Positions 1 to 6,614 are shown, counted from the first letter of the stretch. The stretch: 8,095 nt of DNA from Desulfovibrio sp. (GCA_031275955.1 JAISNZ010000236.1:1-8095); one strand, 5' to 3'. Made by a program: numbers and translations. Notes: a model not told the origin generated them from the letters alone.

Positions 1-258
1 CAGGCCGTGGACGCGGCCTTTTTCATTGGGGGGGGCGTCAAGGGCGGCGGTGCAGGCAAACTCCCCGGATGGCGAGTAAAGATCCAAGGTGCCGAAACCG
101 ACCATGCAGGAGCGGTCCAGGGCGCCCTCAAGGGCCAGATCGCCGTATTGGCCGACCAGGGCGAGGGGAGGGCCGGAAAGGACTTGGGAGGGAAGCGGGG
201 AGACGCCGGGCGCGACGCAGCCGGAGAGCAGGAGGAGCAGGAGCAGGAGGAGGGGCAT
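1..258 (-). CDS. Putative lipoprotein, 3' end beyond the window edge
   Basis: Reading leftwards from the ATG at 258-256, the first 86 codons are open and continue off the window. The protein begins M-P, then nine leucines (residues 3-11), then S-G-C, which is a lipobox (L-S-G-C) with the acylated cysteine at residue 14. This predicts export and anchoring in a membrane as a lipoprotein. The mature part holds two further cysteines (in SCMVGFG and FACTAA) and no domain I recognise, so the function is unknown. The n-region has no Lys or Arg, which is unusual for a signal peptide. The start cannot lie further upstream in this frame because the preceding codon is the purE stop (TGA directly before ATG). 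An AGGGA sequence about nine bases upstream, inside the end of purE, can serve as ribosome binding site. Same-strand abutment with purE suggests co-transcription with purD-purE. It may be a passenger gene rather than a purine gene. Confidence 0.75.
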   Translation of the reverse strand, partial: MPLLLLLLLLLSGCVAPGVSPLPSQVLSGPPLALVGQYGDLALEGALDRSCMVGFGTLDLYSPSGEFACTAALDAPPNEKGRVHGL

Positions 259-756
259 TCAGCGCTTTCCCTGCAGGGCGGCGGCGGCTTTTTCCACCTC
301 GCGGACAAAACCGGCGCGGGCCTCCCTGATGCGGGCGGCGAGCGCGGGATCGGCCAGGGCAAGGATCTGGGCGGCCAGCCAGGCGGCATTGCGGGCCCCG
401 GCCTTGTCCAGGGCCACGGTGGCGACGGGGAAGCCTGGGGGCATCATCACGGTGGAGAGCAGGGCATCCAGGCCGTTCAGGGCGGAGGCGGCGACGGGGA
501 TGCCGATGACAGGCCGGATGGTCCGGGCGGCCACGGCGCCGGCCAGATGGGCGGCCATGCCCGCGGCGCAGATGTACACCCGGCAACCGGCCTTTTCCAG
601 ATCGCGGATCAGCCCGTCCGTGCGCAAAGGCGTGCGATGGGCGGAGGTGACGGTAAAAAGATGGGGAATAGCCAGGGTATCCAGAACCTCGGCGCAGGGG
701 CGGACGGTTTCCTGGTCAGAGATGCTGCCTATGAAAATGGCCACATCGGCGCTCAT
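259..756 (-). CDS. purE: N5-carboxyaminoimidazole ribonucleotide mutase (PurE)
   Basis: This 165-residue protein has the usual length for a single-domain PurE. It converts N5-CAIR to 4-carboxy-AIR in cytoplasmic de novo purine synthesis. Family motifs appear in order: GSISDQ near residue 10, SAHRTP near 39-44, an AGMAAHLAG loop near 65-73, the GIPV strand near 85, LSTVMMPPGFPVATV near 99-113, and NAAWLAAQILA near 122-132. SAHRTP and the AAHL loop match class I PurE (mutase, normally paired with PurK). The SAHKT and AGRSNALSG pattern of class II, which uses CO2 directly, is absent. The usual loop GGAAHLPG reads GMAAHLAG here, a modest deviation. The ATG overlaps the purD stop by four bases (ATGA), and GGGAG seven bases upstream is the ribosome binding site, so purD and purE are translationally coupled. 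No purK lies in the window. The assignment is very secure; the class I label is inference from motifs. Confidence 0.97.
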   Translation of the reverse strand: MSADVAIFIGSISDQETVRPCAEVLDTLAIPHLFTVTSAHRTPLRTDGLIRDLEKAGCRVYICAAGMAAHLAGAVAARTIRPVIGIPVAASALNGLDALLSTVMMPPGFPVATVALDKAGARNAAWLAAQILALADPALAARIREARAGFVREVEKAAAALQGKR

Positions 757-2057
757 GCGCTTTCTCCCGGATCGGGAGGAGAGGCGCGCAGGCCCCTGTG
801 GCCGATGTCGCGCCGGAAATGGCTGTTGTCCATGCGGATTTTTTCCAGGGCGGCATAGGCGCGGCTTCGCGCCTCCGCCAGGTCGCCGCCCAGGGCGGTG
901 ACGCCGAGGACGCGGCCGCCGTTGGCGACCAGGGTCTTGCCGACGATTTTGGTCCCGGCCTGAAAAACCTTTAGCCGGCCGGGAAAAAGGGCCTGGGCCG
1001 CGTCAATGCCGCTGACGGGCATCCCTTTGGGGTAGCCGCCGGGATACCCCGCCGCGGCCAGGACAACGCAGATGGCGGCTTGCGGTGAGGAACGCAGCCG
1101 GACTTCCCGCAGACGGCCTTCAGAGCAGGCCAGCATGAGGGCGAGCAGGTCGTCTTCCAGACGCAGAAGCAGGGGCTGGCATTCGGGATCGCCGAAGCGG
1201 ACGTTGAATTCCACCACCTTCGGGCCCTGGGCGGTGATCATGAGCCCGGCGTAGAGGATGCCGGAATAGGGACAGCCAAGGTCCCGCATCTTGCGCAGCA
1301 CGGGGCGGATGATGGTCCGGACGATGTCGTCCTGCCGGGATTCCGGCAGGACGGGGGCGGGACTGTAAGCGCCCATGCCGCCGGTATTGGGGCCGGCGTC
1401 GCCGTCGTACACGGCCTTGTGATCCTGGGCAGCCGGCAGGGGGATGACGGTCTCTCCCTGACAGAAAGCCAGAAAGGACGCCTCCTCGCCCACAAGCAGA
1501 TCCTCAATGACCACGGTTTCACCGGCCGGACCGAACCTTTTGCGCACCATCATGTCCTGAAGGGCTTCCAGGGCGGCGTCCAGGCTTTTCGCCACCACCA
1601 CCCCTTTGCCCGAGGCCAGGCCGTCGGCCTTGATTACAAGGGGGGCGCCCCTGGCCCGCGCATGGGCGACGGCCGCGGCATGGTCTGAAAAAACGGCGAA
1701 CTCCGCCGTGGGCACGCCCATTTCCCGCATCAGCGTCTTGGCGAAAGCCTTGGATCCTTCCAGGGCAGCGGCCCGGGCGCGGGGACCGAAGCAGGGCACC
1801 CCGGCCTTTGCGCAGGCATCCGCAAGCCCGAGCACCAGGGGCAGCTCCGGGCCCGGAAGGACGAAATCAATGCCCTTTCGGGAAACGCAGTCCATGATGC
1901 CCGGAATGTCGTCGGCCGCGAGGGGCAGGTTGGTTCCTTCCTCGGCCGTGCCGCCGTTTCCGGGAGCAATAAAGATTTCAGGCCGCAGGGGACTCTGATT
2001 CAATTTCCAGGCCAGGGCGTGCTCGCGCCCGCCTGAACCGACAATAAGGATGCGCAC
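753..2057 (-). CDS. purD: Phosphoribosylamine-glycine ligase (GAR synthetase, PurD)
   Basis: PurD joins 5-phosphoribosylamine and glycine using ATP to make GAR, the second step of de novo purine synthesis, in the cytoplasm. The 434-residue product fits the family (about 420-430). The N-terminal domain shows GSGGREHALAWKL (8-19), PGNGGT (32-37) and GPELPLVLGLADA (69-81). The ATP-grasp domain shows LEGSKAFAK (99-107), IKADGLASGKGVVVA (142-156), IEDLLVGEEASF (184-195), QDHKAVYDGDAGPNTGGMGAYSP (211-233) and EFNVRFGDPECQ (283-294). The C-terminal domain has AAAGYPGGYPKG (334-345) and HFRRDIGHRGL near the end. I chose the GTG at 2057-2055 because translation then begins VRILIVGSGG, where PurD proteins normally start, and AGGAG lies six bases upstream. 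An open frame reaches 46 codons further but the extra sequence is unlike PurD. It heads the purD-purE-lipoprotein operon and overlaps purE by four bases. Confidence 0.97.
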   Translation of the reverse strand: MRILIVGSGGREHALAWKLNQSPLRPEIFIAPGNGGTAEEGTNLPLAADDIPGIMDCVSRKGIDFVLPGPELPLVLGLADACAKAGVPCFGPRARAAALEGSKAFAKTLMREMGVPTAEFAVFSDHAAAVAHARARGAPLVIKADGLASGKGVVVAKSLDAALEALQDMMVRKRFGPAGETVVIEDLLVGEEASFLAFCQGETVIPLPAAQDHKAVYDGDAGPNTGGMGAYSPAPVLPESRQDDIVRTIIRPVLRKMRDLGCPYSGILYAGLMITAQGPKVVEFNVRFGDPECQPLLLRLEDDLLALMLACSEGRLREVRLRSSPQAAICVVLAAAGYPGGYPKGMPVSGIDAAQALFPGRLKVFQAGTKIVGKTLVANGGRVLGVTALGGDLAEARSRAYAALEKIRMDNSHFRRDIGHRGLRASPPDPGESA

Positions 2058-2100
2058 TGTTCGCTCCTGAAAATTTTCCGCGCAGCCGGGGGTTTTCTGT

Positions 2101-2163
2101 CCGGCGGATTCGTGATACCTGAATCGGCCAGAGGCGGCAGGGCACGTCTTGCCCCGGCGGATT
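2101..2163. repeat. 10-bp direct repeat in the purD/paaK divergent spacer
   Basis: CCGGCGGATT occurs at 2101-2110 and again at 2154-2163, 53 bases apart in the same orientation. Between them lies a small inverted repeat (GGGCA at 2140-2144, TGCCC at 2150-2154). These elements would fall in the purD 5' leader if the promoter candidate at 2167-2195 is used. Exact 10-mers twice in 164 bases are somewhat unexpected, but GC bias raises the chance. A regulator binding site is possible and unproven. Confidence 0.3.
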
Positions 2164-2166
2164 TTT

Positions 2167-2195
2167 CTTGTAGCCGAAAACGGAGCAATAGCCAA
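2167..2195 (-). promoter_or_regulatory. Candidate sigma-70-type promoter for purD-purE
   Basis: On the minus strand TTGGCT (2195-2190) and TACAAG (2172-2167) are separated by exactly 17 bases. Each matches four of six bases of the -35 and -10 consensus. A start near 2160 would give a leader of about 100 bases before the purD GTG. The position in the only spacer upstream of purD fits, but two 4/6 boxes are weak evidence. I see no convincing promoter for the rightward paaK-like gene in the same spacer. Confidence 0.3.
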
Positions 2196-2221
2196 GTCCC
2201 GACGGCGCCCCGGAGGGTCGC

Positions 2222-3511
2222 ATGTATCGTTTCATTCCCGACTATTCCCCGGAAGATCTGGGCGACATCCAGGCCAACGGCCTGCGCTGGTCCGTGCTGC
2301 ACGCCTATGCCCGCAGCTCCCAGTACCGGGAAAAACTCCGGGCCGCCGGGGTGGACCCAGCGGGGATCCGGAGCCTGGAGGATCTCCGCCATCTTCCCTT
2401 CACCAGCATGGAGGATCTGCGCGACGGCTACCCCCTGCCCATGCTCTCCGTGCCCGAGGCGGAGGTGGTGCGCGTCCACGCCTCCTCCGGCACTACGGGC
2501 AAGCGCAAGATCCTGGCCTATACCCGCAAGGATGTGGAGATCTTCGCCCTGCAAATGGCCCGCTGCTTTGAAATGGCCGGCCTGACTCCGCGCGACAGGG
2601 TGCAGATCGCCGTGGGCTACGGCCTGTGGACGGCCGGGGCCGGCTTCCAGTTGGGCTGCGAACAGTTCGGGGCCCTGACCATCCCCGTGGGCGCGGGCAA
2701 CCTGGACATTCATCTCCAGATGCTGACGGATCTCGGCAGCACCTGCCTGTGCAGCACGGCCTCCATGGCCCTGCTCATGGGCGAGGAGGTGCAGCGCCAT
2801 GGTTTGGCCGACCGGATTAAACTGCGGACCGTCATCTTCGGGGCCGAGGGGCATAATCAGAAGATGCGCCGCGCCTTTGAGCGCAATCTGGGCGTGGGGG
2901 AGAGCTTCGACATCGGCGGCATGACGGAAATGTACGGTCCGGGGACATCCCTGGAATGCACAGCCCACGAAGGATTGCATTACTGGGCGGATCTCTTCGT
3001 CATCGAGATCGTCGATCCCCGGACCCTGAAACCCGTCTCCCCCGGCGAGGTCGGCGAAATGGTCGTCACCTCCCTGTGCAAGGAAGCCGTCCCCCTGATC
3101 CGCTACCGCACCCGCGATCTGAGCCGCCTCCTCCCGCAACCCTGCCCCTGCGGCTGCTCCATGCCCCGGCACGATCACCTGAGGGGACGTTCCGACGACA
3201 TGATCATCTTCCGAGGGGTGAACATCTATCCCGGCCAGGTGGAGGATGTGCTCCAGCAGTTCCCGGAACTGGGCTCGGAATACCATATCGCCCTTTCCAG
3301 GGAAGAAGGCCGCGACATCATGCTTCTTTCGCTGGAGCGCGCCGAAGGCCTAGGCGCTGGCGGGGACGCGGCCCTGTCCGGCAGGGTGGCCAAGCGTCTG
3401 CATTCCAAGGTGCTGATCTCGGCGGAAGTGGAAATCGTTGATCCCGGCGTCCTGCCCCGCGCCTTCGGCAAATCCCGCCGGGTCACGGATAAAAGGCTGT
3501 TCGGGGAGTGA
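2222..3511 (+). CDS. Phenylacetate-CoA ligase family (PaaK-like) AMP-forming acid-CoA ligase
   Basis: A 429-residue cytoplasmic member of the ANL adenylating superfamily, closest in layout to PaaK. It should activate a carboxylic acid with ATP to an acyl-adenylate and then form the CoA thioester. Visible motifs: the phosphate loop SSGTTGK (88-94), GMTEMYGPG (233-241), RYRTRDL (294-300), GRSDDMIIFRGVNIYP hinge region (322-337), and the C-terminal lysine in AFGKSRR (K417), which in the family acts in adenylation. Length fits PaaK (about 430) and not the longer acetyl-CoA synthetases. The ATG has GGAGG five bases upstream. A CPCGC cluster (308-312) sits where many PaaK proteins carry a Cys-rich turn. 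No phenylacetate-degradation (paaABCDE) or indolepyruvate oxidoreductase (iorAB) genes are nearby, so the substrate is unknown. In anaerobes such orphan PaaKs are often linked to aryl-acetates from aromatic amino acids, which is inference here. The stop overlaps the queA start. Confidence 0.9.
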   Translation: MYRFIPDYSPEDLGDIQANGLRWSVLHAYARSSQYREKLRAAGVDPAGIRSLEDLRHLPFTSMEDLRDGYPLPMLSVPEAEVVRVHASSGTTGKRKILAYTRKDVEIFALQMARCFEMAGLTPRDRVQIAVGYGLWTAGAGFQLGCEQFGALTIPVGAGNLDIHLQMLTDLGSTCLCSTASMALLMGEEVQRHGLADRIKLRTVIFGAEGHNQKMRRAFERNLGVGESFDIGGMTEMYGPGTSLECTAHEGLHYWADLFVIEIVDPRTLKPVSPGEVGEMVVTSLCKEAVPLIRYRTRDLSRLLPQPCPCGCSMPRHDHLRGRSDDMIIFRGVNIYPGQVEDVLQQFPELGSEYHIALSREEGRDIMLLSLERAEGLGAGGDAALSGRVAKRLHSKVLISAEVEIVDPGVLPRAFGKSRRVTDKRLFGE

Positions 3512-4593
3512 TACCCGCAGATTTCCGCCTGCAAAGCTACGCCTTCCCCCTGCCCGAAGAGCGTATCGCCCAGGAGCCGGCCGCCGCGCGGGCGTCCTCG
3601 CGGCTGATGGTTCTCCGGAGGGAGGACGGAGGCGTCTCTCTGGGGAATTTTCCGGATATCCTGCGCCATCTGCCGGAAAAATGCCTCCTGGTGGCCAACA
3701 ATGCGCGGGTAATTCCCGCCCGGCTCTTCGGGCGACGGCCCGGCGGCGGCGCGGCGGAATTTCTTCTGCTCACCCCCCCTCCCCTTCTGGAAACGGAAGA
3801 AACGGCGGACGGGAAACGGGCCGGGGCGGAAGGCCTTGTGCGTCCCTCCGGCAAGGTCCGTCCGGGGGAAAGCCTCGTCTTCGGGCGGGACTTTTCCCTG
3901 CTTCTGGAAGAACGGCGGGAATTCGGCCGCTGGCGGGTGACCATCCGCTGGCGGGGAAATCTGCCGCCGCTCCTGGACCGCTATGGCCTTCTCCCCCTGC
4001 CTCCCTATATCAAGCGCCCCGCCGGCGCCGCGGACGCGGAGCGCTACCAGACCGTCTATGCCCGGGCGGACAAGGCCGGAGCCCTGGCCGCCCCCACGGC
4101 CGGCCTGCATTTCACTCCGGATTTGCGCCGCCGGCTGCGGGAATCCGGCCGGGACTGGGCCGAAATCACCCTCTATGTGGGATACGGCACCTTCAGTCCG
4201 GTACGCTGCGAGGATATCCGGGAACATGCCCTGCATGAGGAGTATGTGGAAGCGCCCCGGGAAACCCTTCAGGCCGTCGCCAAGGCCAGAGCGGAAGGCC
4301 GGGCCGTTGTCGCCGTGGGCACCACCTCAGTCCGGGCGCTGGAGGGAATCCGGCGGGAAGGCGGCGGCCTCCCCCCGGAAGGCTTTTCCGGCCCGGTGCG
4401 CCTTTTTCTGTATCCCGGCAAGAGCTTCCAGGTCGTTGACGGCCTGATCACAAATTTTCACCTCCCCCGCTCCTCGCTGCTCATGCTGACCGCCGCCCTG
4501 GCCGGCCGCGAGGCCGTTCTTGCCGCTTACGCCAGAGCCGTCCGGGAAGGATTCCGCTTCTTTTCCTACGGCGACGCCATGCTGATTCTTTAG
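3508..4593 (+). CDS. queA: S-adenosylmethionine:tRNA ribosyltransferase-isomerase (QueA)
   Basis: QueA transfers and isomerises the ribosyl part of S-adenosylmethionine onto the preQ1 base at the wobble position of tRNAs for Tyr, His, Asn and Asp, giving epoxyqueuosine. The 361-residue protein is complete. Landmarks are LPEERIAQEPA (15-25), VANNARVIPARLFGRR (62-77), VRPSGKVRPGESL (111-123), DRYGLLPLPPYIKR (157-170), ALAAPTAGLHFTPDL (192-206), LYVGYGTFSPVR (222-233), HALHEEYVE (240-248), VGTTSVRALE (270-279), DGLITNFHLPRSSLLML (311-327) and the C-terminal FFSYGDAMLI. The start is a GTG at 3508 whose last two bases begin the TGA stop of the upstream gene (GTGA). An in-frame stop at 3490-3492 rules out anything much earlier. 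The GGGGA just before GTG is too close for a standard ribosome binding site; AAGG at 3493-3496 is a possible alternative. Initiation therefore probably depends on ribosomes ending the upstream gene. Confidence 0.97.
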   Translation: MIPADFRLQSYAFPLPEERIAQEPAAARASSRLMVLRREDGGVSLGNFPDILRHLPEKCLLVANNARVIPARLFGRRPGGGAAEFLLLTPPPLLETEETADGKRAGAEGLVRPSGKVRPGESLVFGRDFSLLLEERREFGRWRVTIRWRGNLPPLLDRYGLLPLPPYIKRPAGAADAERYQTVYARADKAGALAAPTAGLHFTPDLRRRLRESGRDWAEITLYVGYGTFSPVRCEDIREHALHEEYVEAPRETLQAVAKARAEGRAVVAVGTTSVRALEGIRREGGGLPPEGFSGPVRLFLYPGKSFQVVDGLITNFHLPRSSLLMLTAALAGREAVLAAYARAVREGFRFFSYGDAMLIL

Positions 4594-4633
4594 GGAAACA
4601 CAGATCTATTCCCTTTGAGAGGGCAAAGCCCAT

Positions 4634-4660
4634 AAGCGGCGGAATCCCTCCTTGTTTTTT
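4634..4660 (+). terminator. Weak candidate Rho-independent terminator after queA
   Basis: An imperfect hairpin (AAG..G.GG pairing with CC..CCTT across an AAT-containing loop, about 4634-4653) runs directly into TTGTTTTTT (4652-4660). Position 40-65 bases after the queA stop is right for a terminator. The stem has mismatches and a bulge, so it may be weak or spurious. The rest of the 163-base queA-ilvB spacer shows no leader peptide rich in Ile, Leu or Val codons and no riboswitch that I recognise. Confidence 0.3.
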
Positions 4661-4756
4661 CAGCGGAAACCGCGTATTGCCTCTCCTACGGGCGGAATGC
4701 GCCGCAGAGCATGGTCCCCTGCGCGTCGCGTCCCATCTCCGGTTTGAGGAGAAAGC

Positions 4757-6454
4757 ATGAAGACTGGAGCGCAGATTTTAATGGAATCCCTTATCCGGGA
4801 GGGCGTGGAGATAATCTTCGGCTTCCCCGGCGGGGCCTTGTACGATGTCTATGACGAACTCTCCCGCACCCCCATCCGCCATGTCCTGGTCCGGCACGAG
4901 CAGGGGGCGGTGCATGCCGCGGACGGCTATGCCCGGGCCTCCGGCTCGACGGGCGTCTGTCTGGTCACCTCCGGCCCCGGGGCCACCAACACGGTCACCG
5001 GCATTGCCACGGCCTGCGCCGATTCCATCCCCCTTGTGATCCTCACCGGGCAGGTGCCCACGAGCCTTATCGGCAACGATGCCTTTCAGGAAGTGGACAT
5101 CCTCGGCATCACCCGGCCCTGCACCAAACACAATTTTCTCGTCAAGGACGTCAGGGATCTGGCGGACGTGATGCGCAAGGCTTTCTATCTGGCCCGCTCC
5201 GGCAGACCCGGTCCGGTGCTGGTGGATCTGCCCCGCGACGTCATGCGCAACGCCGCCAAATTCGTCTGGCCCCCGGACGTGGAGATCCGTTCCTACCGCC
5301 CCACCTATGCCCCCAACAGCCTGCAGCTTCAGCGGGTGGCGGAGATGCTCCACAAGGCCAGAAAACCGCTCTTCATCATCGGCGGGGGCATTGTCTTCGG
5401 CGGCGCCAGCGAAATCCTGACCCAGATGGCGCGGGAACTCGCCATCCCCGTCGTTTCCACCTTTATGGGCCTTTCGGGTTTTCCCGGAAATGACCCGCTC
5501 TGGCTCGGCTCCATCGGCATGCACGGCATCCCGGCCGCCAATAAAATCGCCGGCGAGGCGGACTGCATCATCGCCGCGGGCACCCGCTTCGCGGATCGCT
5601 CCACCAGCGAAATCGGCAAATTCGCCAATAACGCCAAGATTATCCAGATTGACATCGACCCCACCTCCATCCGCAAAAACATCCCCGTGCAAATCCCTCT
5701 GGTGGCCGACTGCAGACGCGCCCTGGAAGGGCTTCAGGCCGTCATCCGCCAGAAAATCGGACCCCACGACTGGGCCAGAGCCCACGCGGAATGGCTGGAT
5801 TTCGCGGAACGCCTGAAAAAACGCTACCTCCTGAGCTACAAGGCTGACGAGGAAACCGACGGAGCCCTCAAACCGCAGCGCGTCATTGAAGAAATGTATC
5901 ACCTCACCGGCGGCGACGTCATCGTCACCACGGATGTGGGGCAGCACCAGATGTGGAGCGGCCAGTTTTTTACCTATACCCGGCCGCGATCCTTCCTTTC
6001 CTCCGGCGGCCTCGGCACCATGGGCTTCGGGCTGCCCGCGGCCATCGGCGCCCAGTTGGCCCGGCCCGACGCCCTTGTTGTCGTCATCACCGGCGACGGT
6101 TCCCTGCAGATGAATATCCAGGAACTCGGCACCCTGATGGAAAACCGCCTGCCCATCAAAATCCTTCTCCTGAACAATCACGCCCTGGGCATGGTCCGCC
6201 AATGGCAGGAACTGTTCTATAAAAAAAATTATGTGGCCACGGTGTCCCATTTCCAACCGGACTTTTCCGCCCTTGCCAGGGCCTATGGCCTGGAAAGCCA
6301 CCACATCCGCCAGAAGGATCTCCTGCGTCCGGAACTGGAAAAGGCCCTGGCCGGCCCCAACGCCGCCCTCATTGAGGTCGAGGTGGCCCAGGAGGAGAAT
6401 GTGACCCCCCTTGTGCCTCCCGGCGCGGCTCTGCACGAGATGATGTTGATTTAG
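4757..6454 (+). CDS. ilvB: Acetolactate synthase (acetohydroxyacid synthase) large catalytic subunit
   Basis: The enzyme condenses two pyruvates to acetolactate, or pyruvate with 2-oxobutyrate to acetohydroxybutyrate. This is the first common step of valine, leucine and isoleucine synthesis, in the cytoplasm. At 565 residues it has the normal length. The N-terminal ThDP domain has FGFPGGALYDVYD (21-33), the proposed catalytic Glu in VRHEQGAVHAADGYAR (E48), TSGPGATNTVTG (71-82) and GQVPTSLIGNDAFQE (98-112). The middle domain has RFADRSTSEIGKF (277-289), resembling biosynthetic FAD-containing enzymes (usually RFDDR). The C-terminal domain carries the ThDP/Mg motif GDGSLQMNIQELGTL...LNN (446-474) followed by GMVRQWQELFY (478-488), with the conserved Trp483. 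The ATG has AGGAG five bases upstream. The regulatory small subunit (ilvN) usually follows ilvB, but none is here; the next gene is livK. ilvN must lie elsewhere, or the enzyme acts without it. Other ThDP-family enzymes are less likely given the motif set. Confidence 0.95.
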   Translation: MKTGAQILMESLIREGVEIIFGFPGGALYDVYDELSRTPIRHVLVRHEQGAVHAADGYARASGSTGVCLVTSGPGATNTVTGIATACADSIPLVILTGQVPTSLIGNDAFQEVDILGITRPCTKHNFLVKDVRDLADVMRKAFYLARSGRPGPVLVDLPRDVMRNAAKFVWPPDVEIRSYRPTYAPNSLQLQRVAEMLHKARKPLFIIGGGIVFGGASEILTQMARELAIPVVSTFMGLSGFPGNDPLWLGSIGMHGIPAANKIAGEADCIIAAGTRFADRSTSEIGKFANNAKIIQIDIDPTSIRKNIPVQIPLVADCRRALEGLQAVIRQKIGPHDWARAHAEWLDFAERLKKRYLLSYKADEETDGALKPQRVIEEMYHLTGGDVIVTTDVGQHQMWSGQFFTYTRPRSFLSSGGLGTMGFGLPAAIGAQLARPDALVVVITGDGSLQMNIQELGTLMENRLPIKILLLNNHALGMVRQWQELFYKKNYVATVSHFQPDFSALARAYGLESHHIRQKDLLRPELEKALAGPNAALIEVEVAQEENVTPLVPPGAALHEMMLI

Positions 6455-6466
6455 CCCGGTCCGGGG

Positions 6467-6481
6467 AAAAATGACATTTTT
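6467..6481. promoter_or_regulatory. AT-rich 15-bp palindrome after ilvB, possible operator
   Basis: AAAAATGACATTTTT is a perfect inverted repeat of two 7-base arms around one central base. It begins 13 bases after the ilvB stop and opens a markedly AT-rich stretch (about 6467-6531) in an otherwise GC-rich region. The single-base loop makes an RNA hairpin awkward, although a 5-bp A/U stem is possible, so a protein binding site is the better reading. It lies about 165 bases upstream of the start predicted from the -24/-12 element, a distance typical for activator sites of sigma-54 promoters. Function is inference. Confidence 0.35.
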
Positions 6482-6573
6482 GCACTTTTCAGGAACAAAA
6501 AAAAGAAATCCTACATTTTAGAATTTTTTTGCCCATCCGGGGCGGAGATACGTCGCGCGTTCGCGGGAAACCC

Positions 6574-6591
6574 TTGTCCTGGAAGGGACAA
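6574..6591. promoter_or_regulatory. Interrupted dyad TTGTCC-N6-GGACAA upstream of livK
   Basis: Two perfect 6-base arms, TTGTCC (6574-6579) and GGACAA (6586-6591), are separated by six bases, giving an 18-bp symmetrical site. Its centre is about 33-34 bases before the -24 box of the promoter candidate at 6615-6630. Size and symmetry fit a homodimeric regulator such as a GntR, LysR or response-regulator type protein, but I cannot name the protein. It could also form a small RNA hairpin if transcribed from further upstream. Confidence 0.35.
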
Positions 6592-6614
6592 CAGGCGGTT
6601 CTCCTCTTTCCGCC

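Noticed and set aside
7..901. Long plus-strand open frames opposite the lipoprotein gene, purE and the end of purD
   Set aside because: PurE and PurD motifs on the minus strand are unambiguous; the plus-strand translations are low-complexity Gly/Ala/Arg sequence.
2140..2155. Sigma-54-like GGGCACG...TTGCC near the paaK start
   Set aside because: The GG and GC are separated by eight bases instead of ten, so the strict spacing of -24/-12 promoters is not met.
2000..3286. 428-codon open frame on the minus strand opposite the paaK-like gene
   Set aside because: It also overlaps the true purD start region, lacks any domain pattern, and is explained by codon bias of the coding strand.
4711..4760. 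Possible leader peptide upstream of ilvB starting at ATG 4711
   Set aside because: Its codons are not enriched in Ile, Leu or Val, it has no ribosome binding site, and it runs out of frame into ilvB, so attenuation of the classical type is not supported.
4778..6436. 552-codon open frame on the minus strand opposite ilvB
   Set aside because: It mirrors a fully motif-bearing ilvB. Its translation is Gly/Asp/His-rich low-complexity sequence with no recognisable domain, as expected from GC-biased third positions.
6519..6524. TAGAAT as a sigma-70 -10 box in the AT-rich island
   Set aside because: It matches five of six bases, but no -35-like hexamer lies 16-18 bases upstream, and AT-rich DNA produces such matches by chance.
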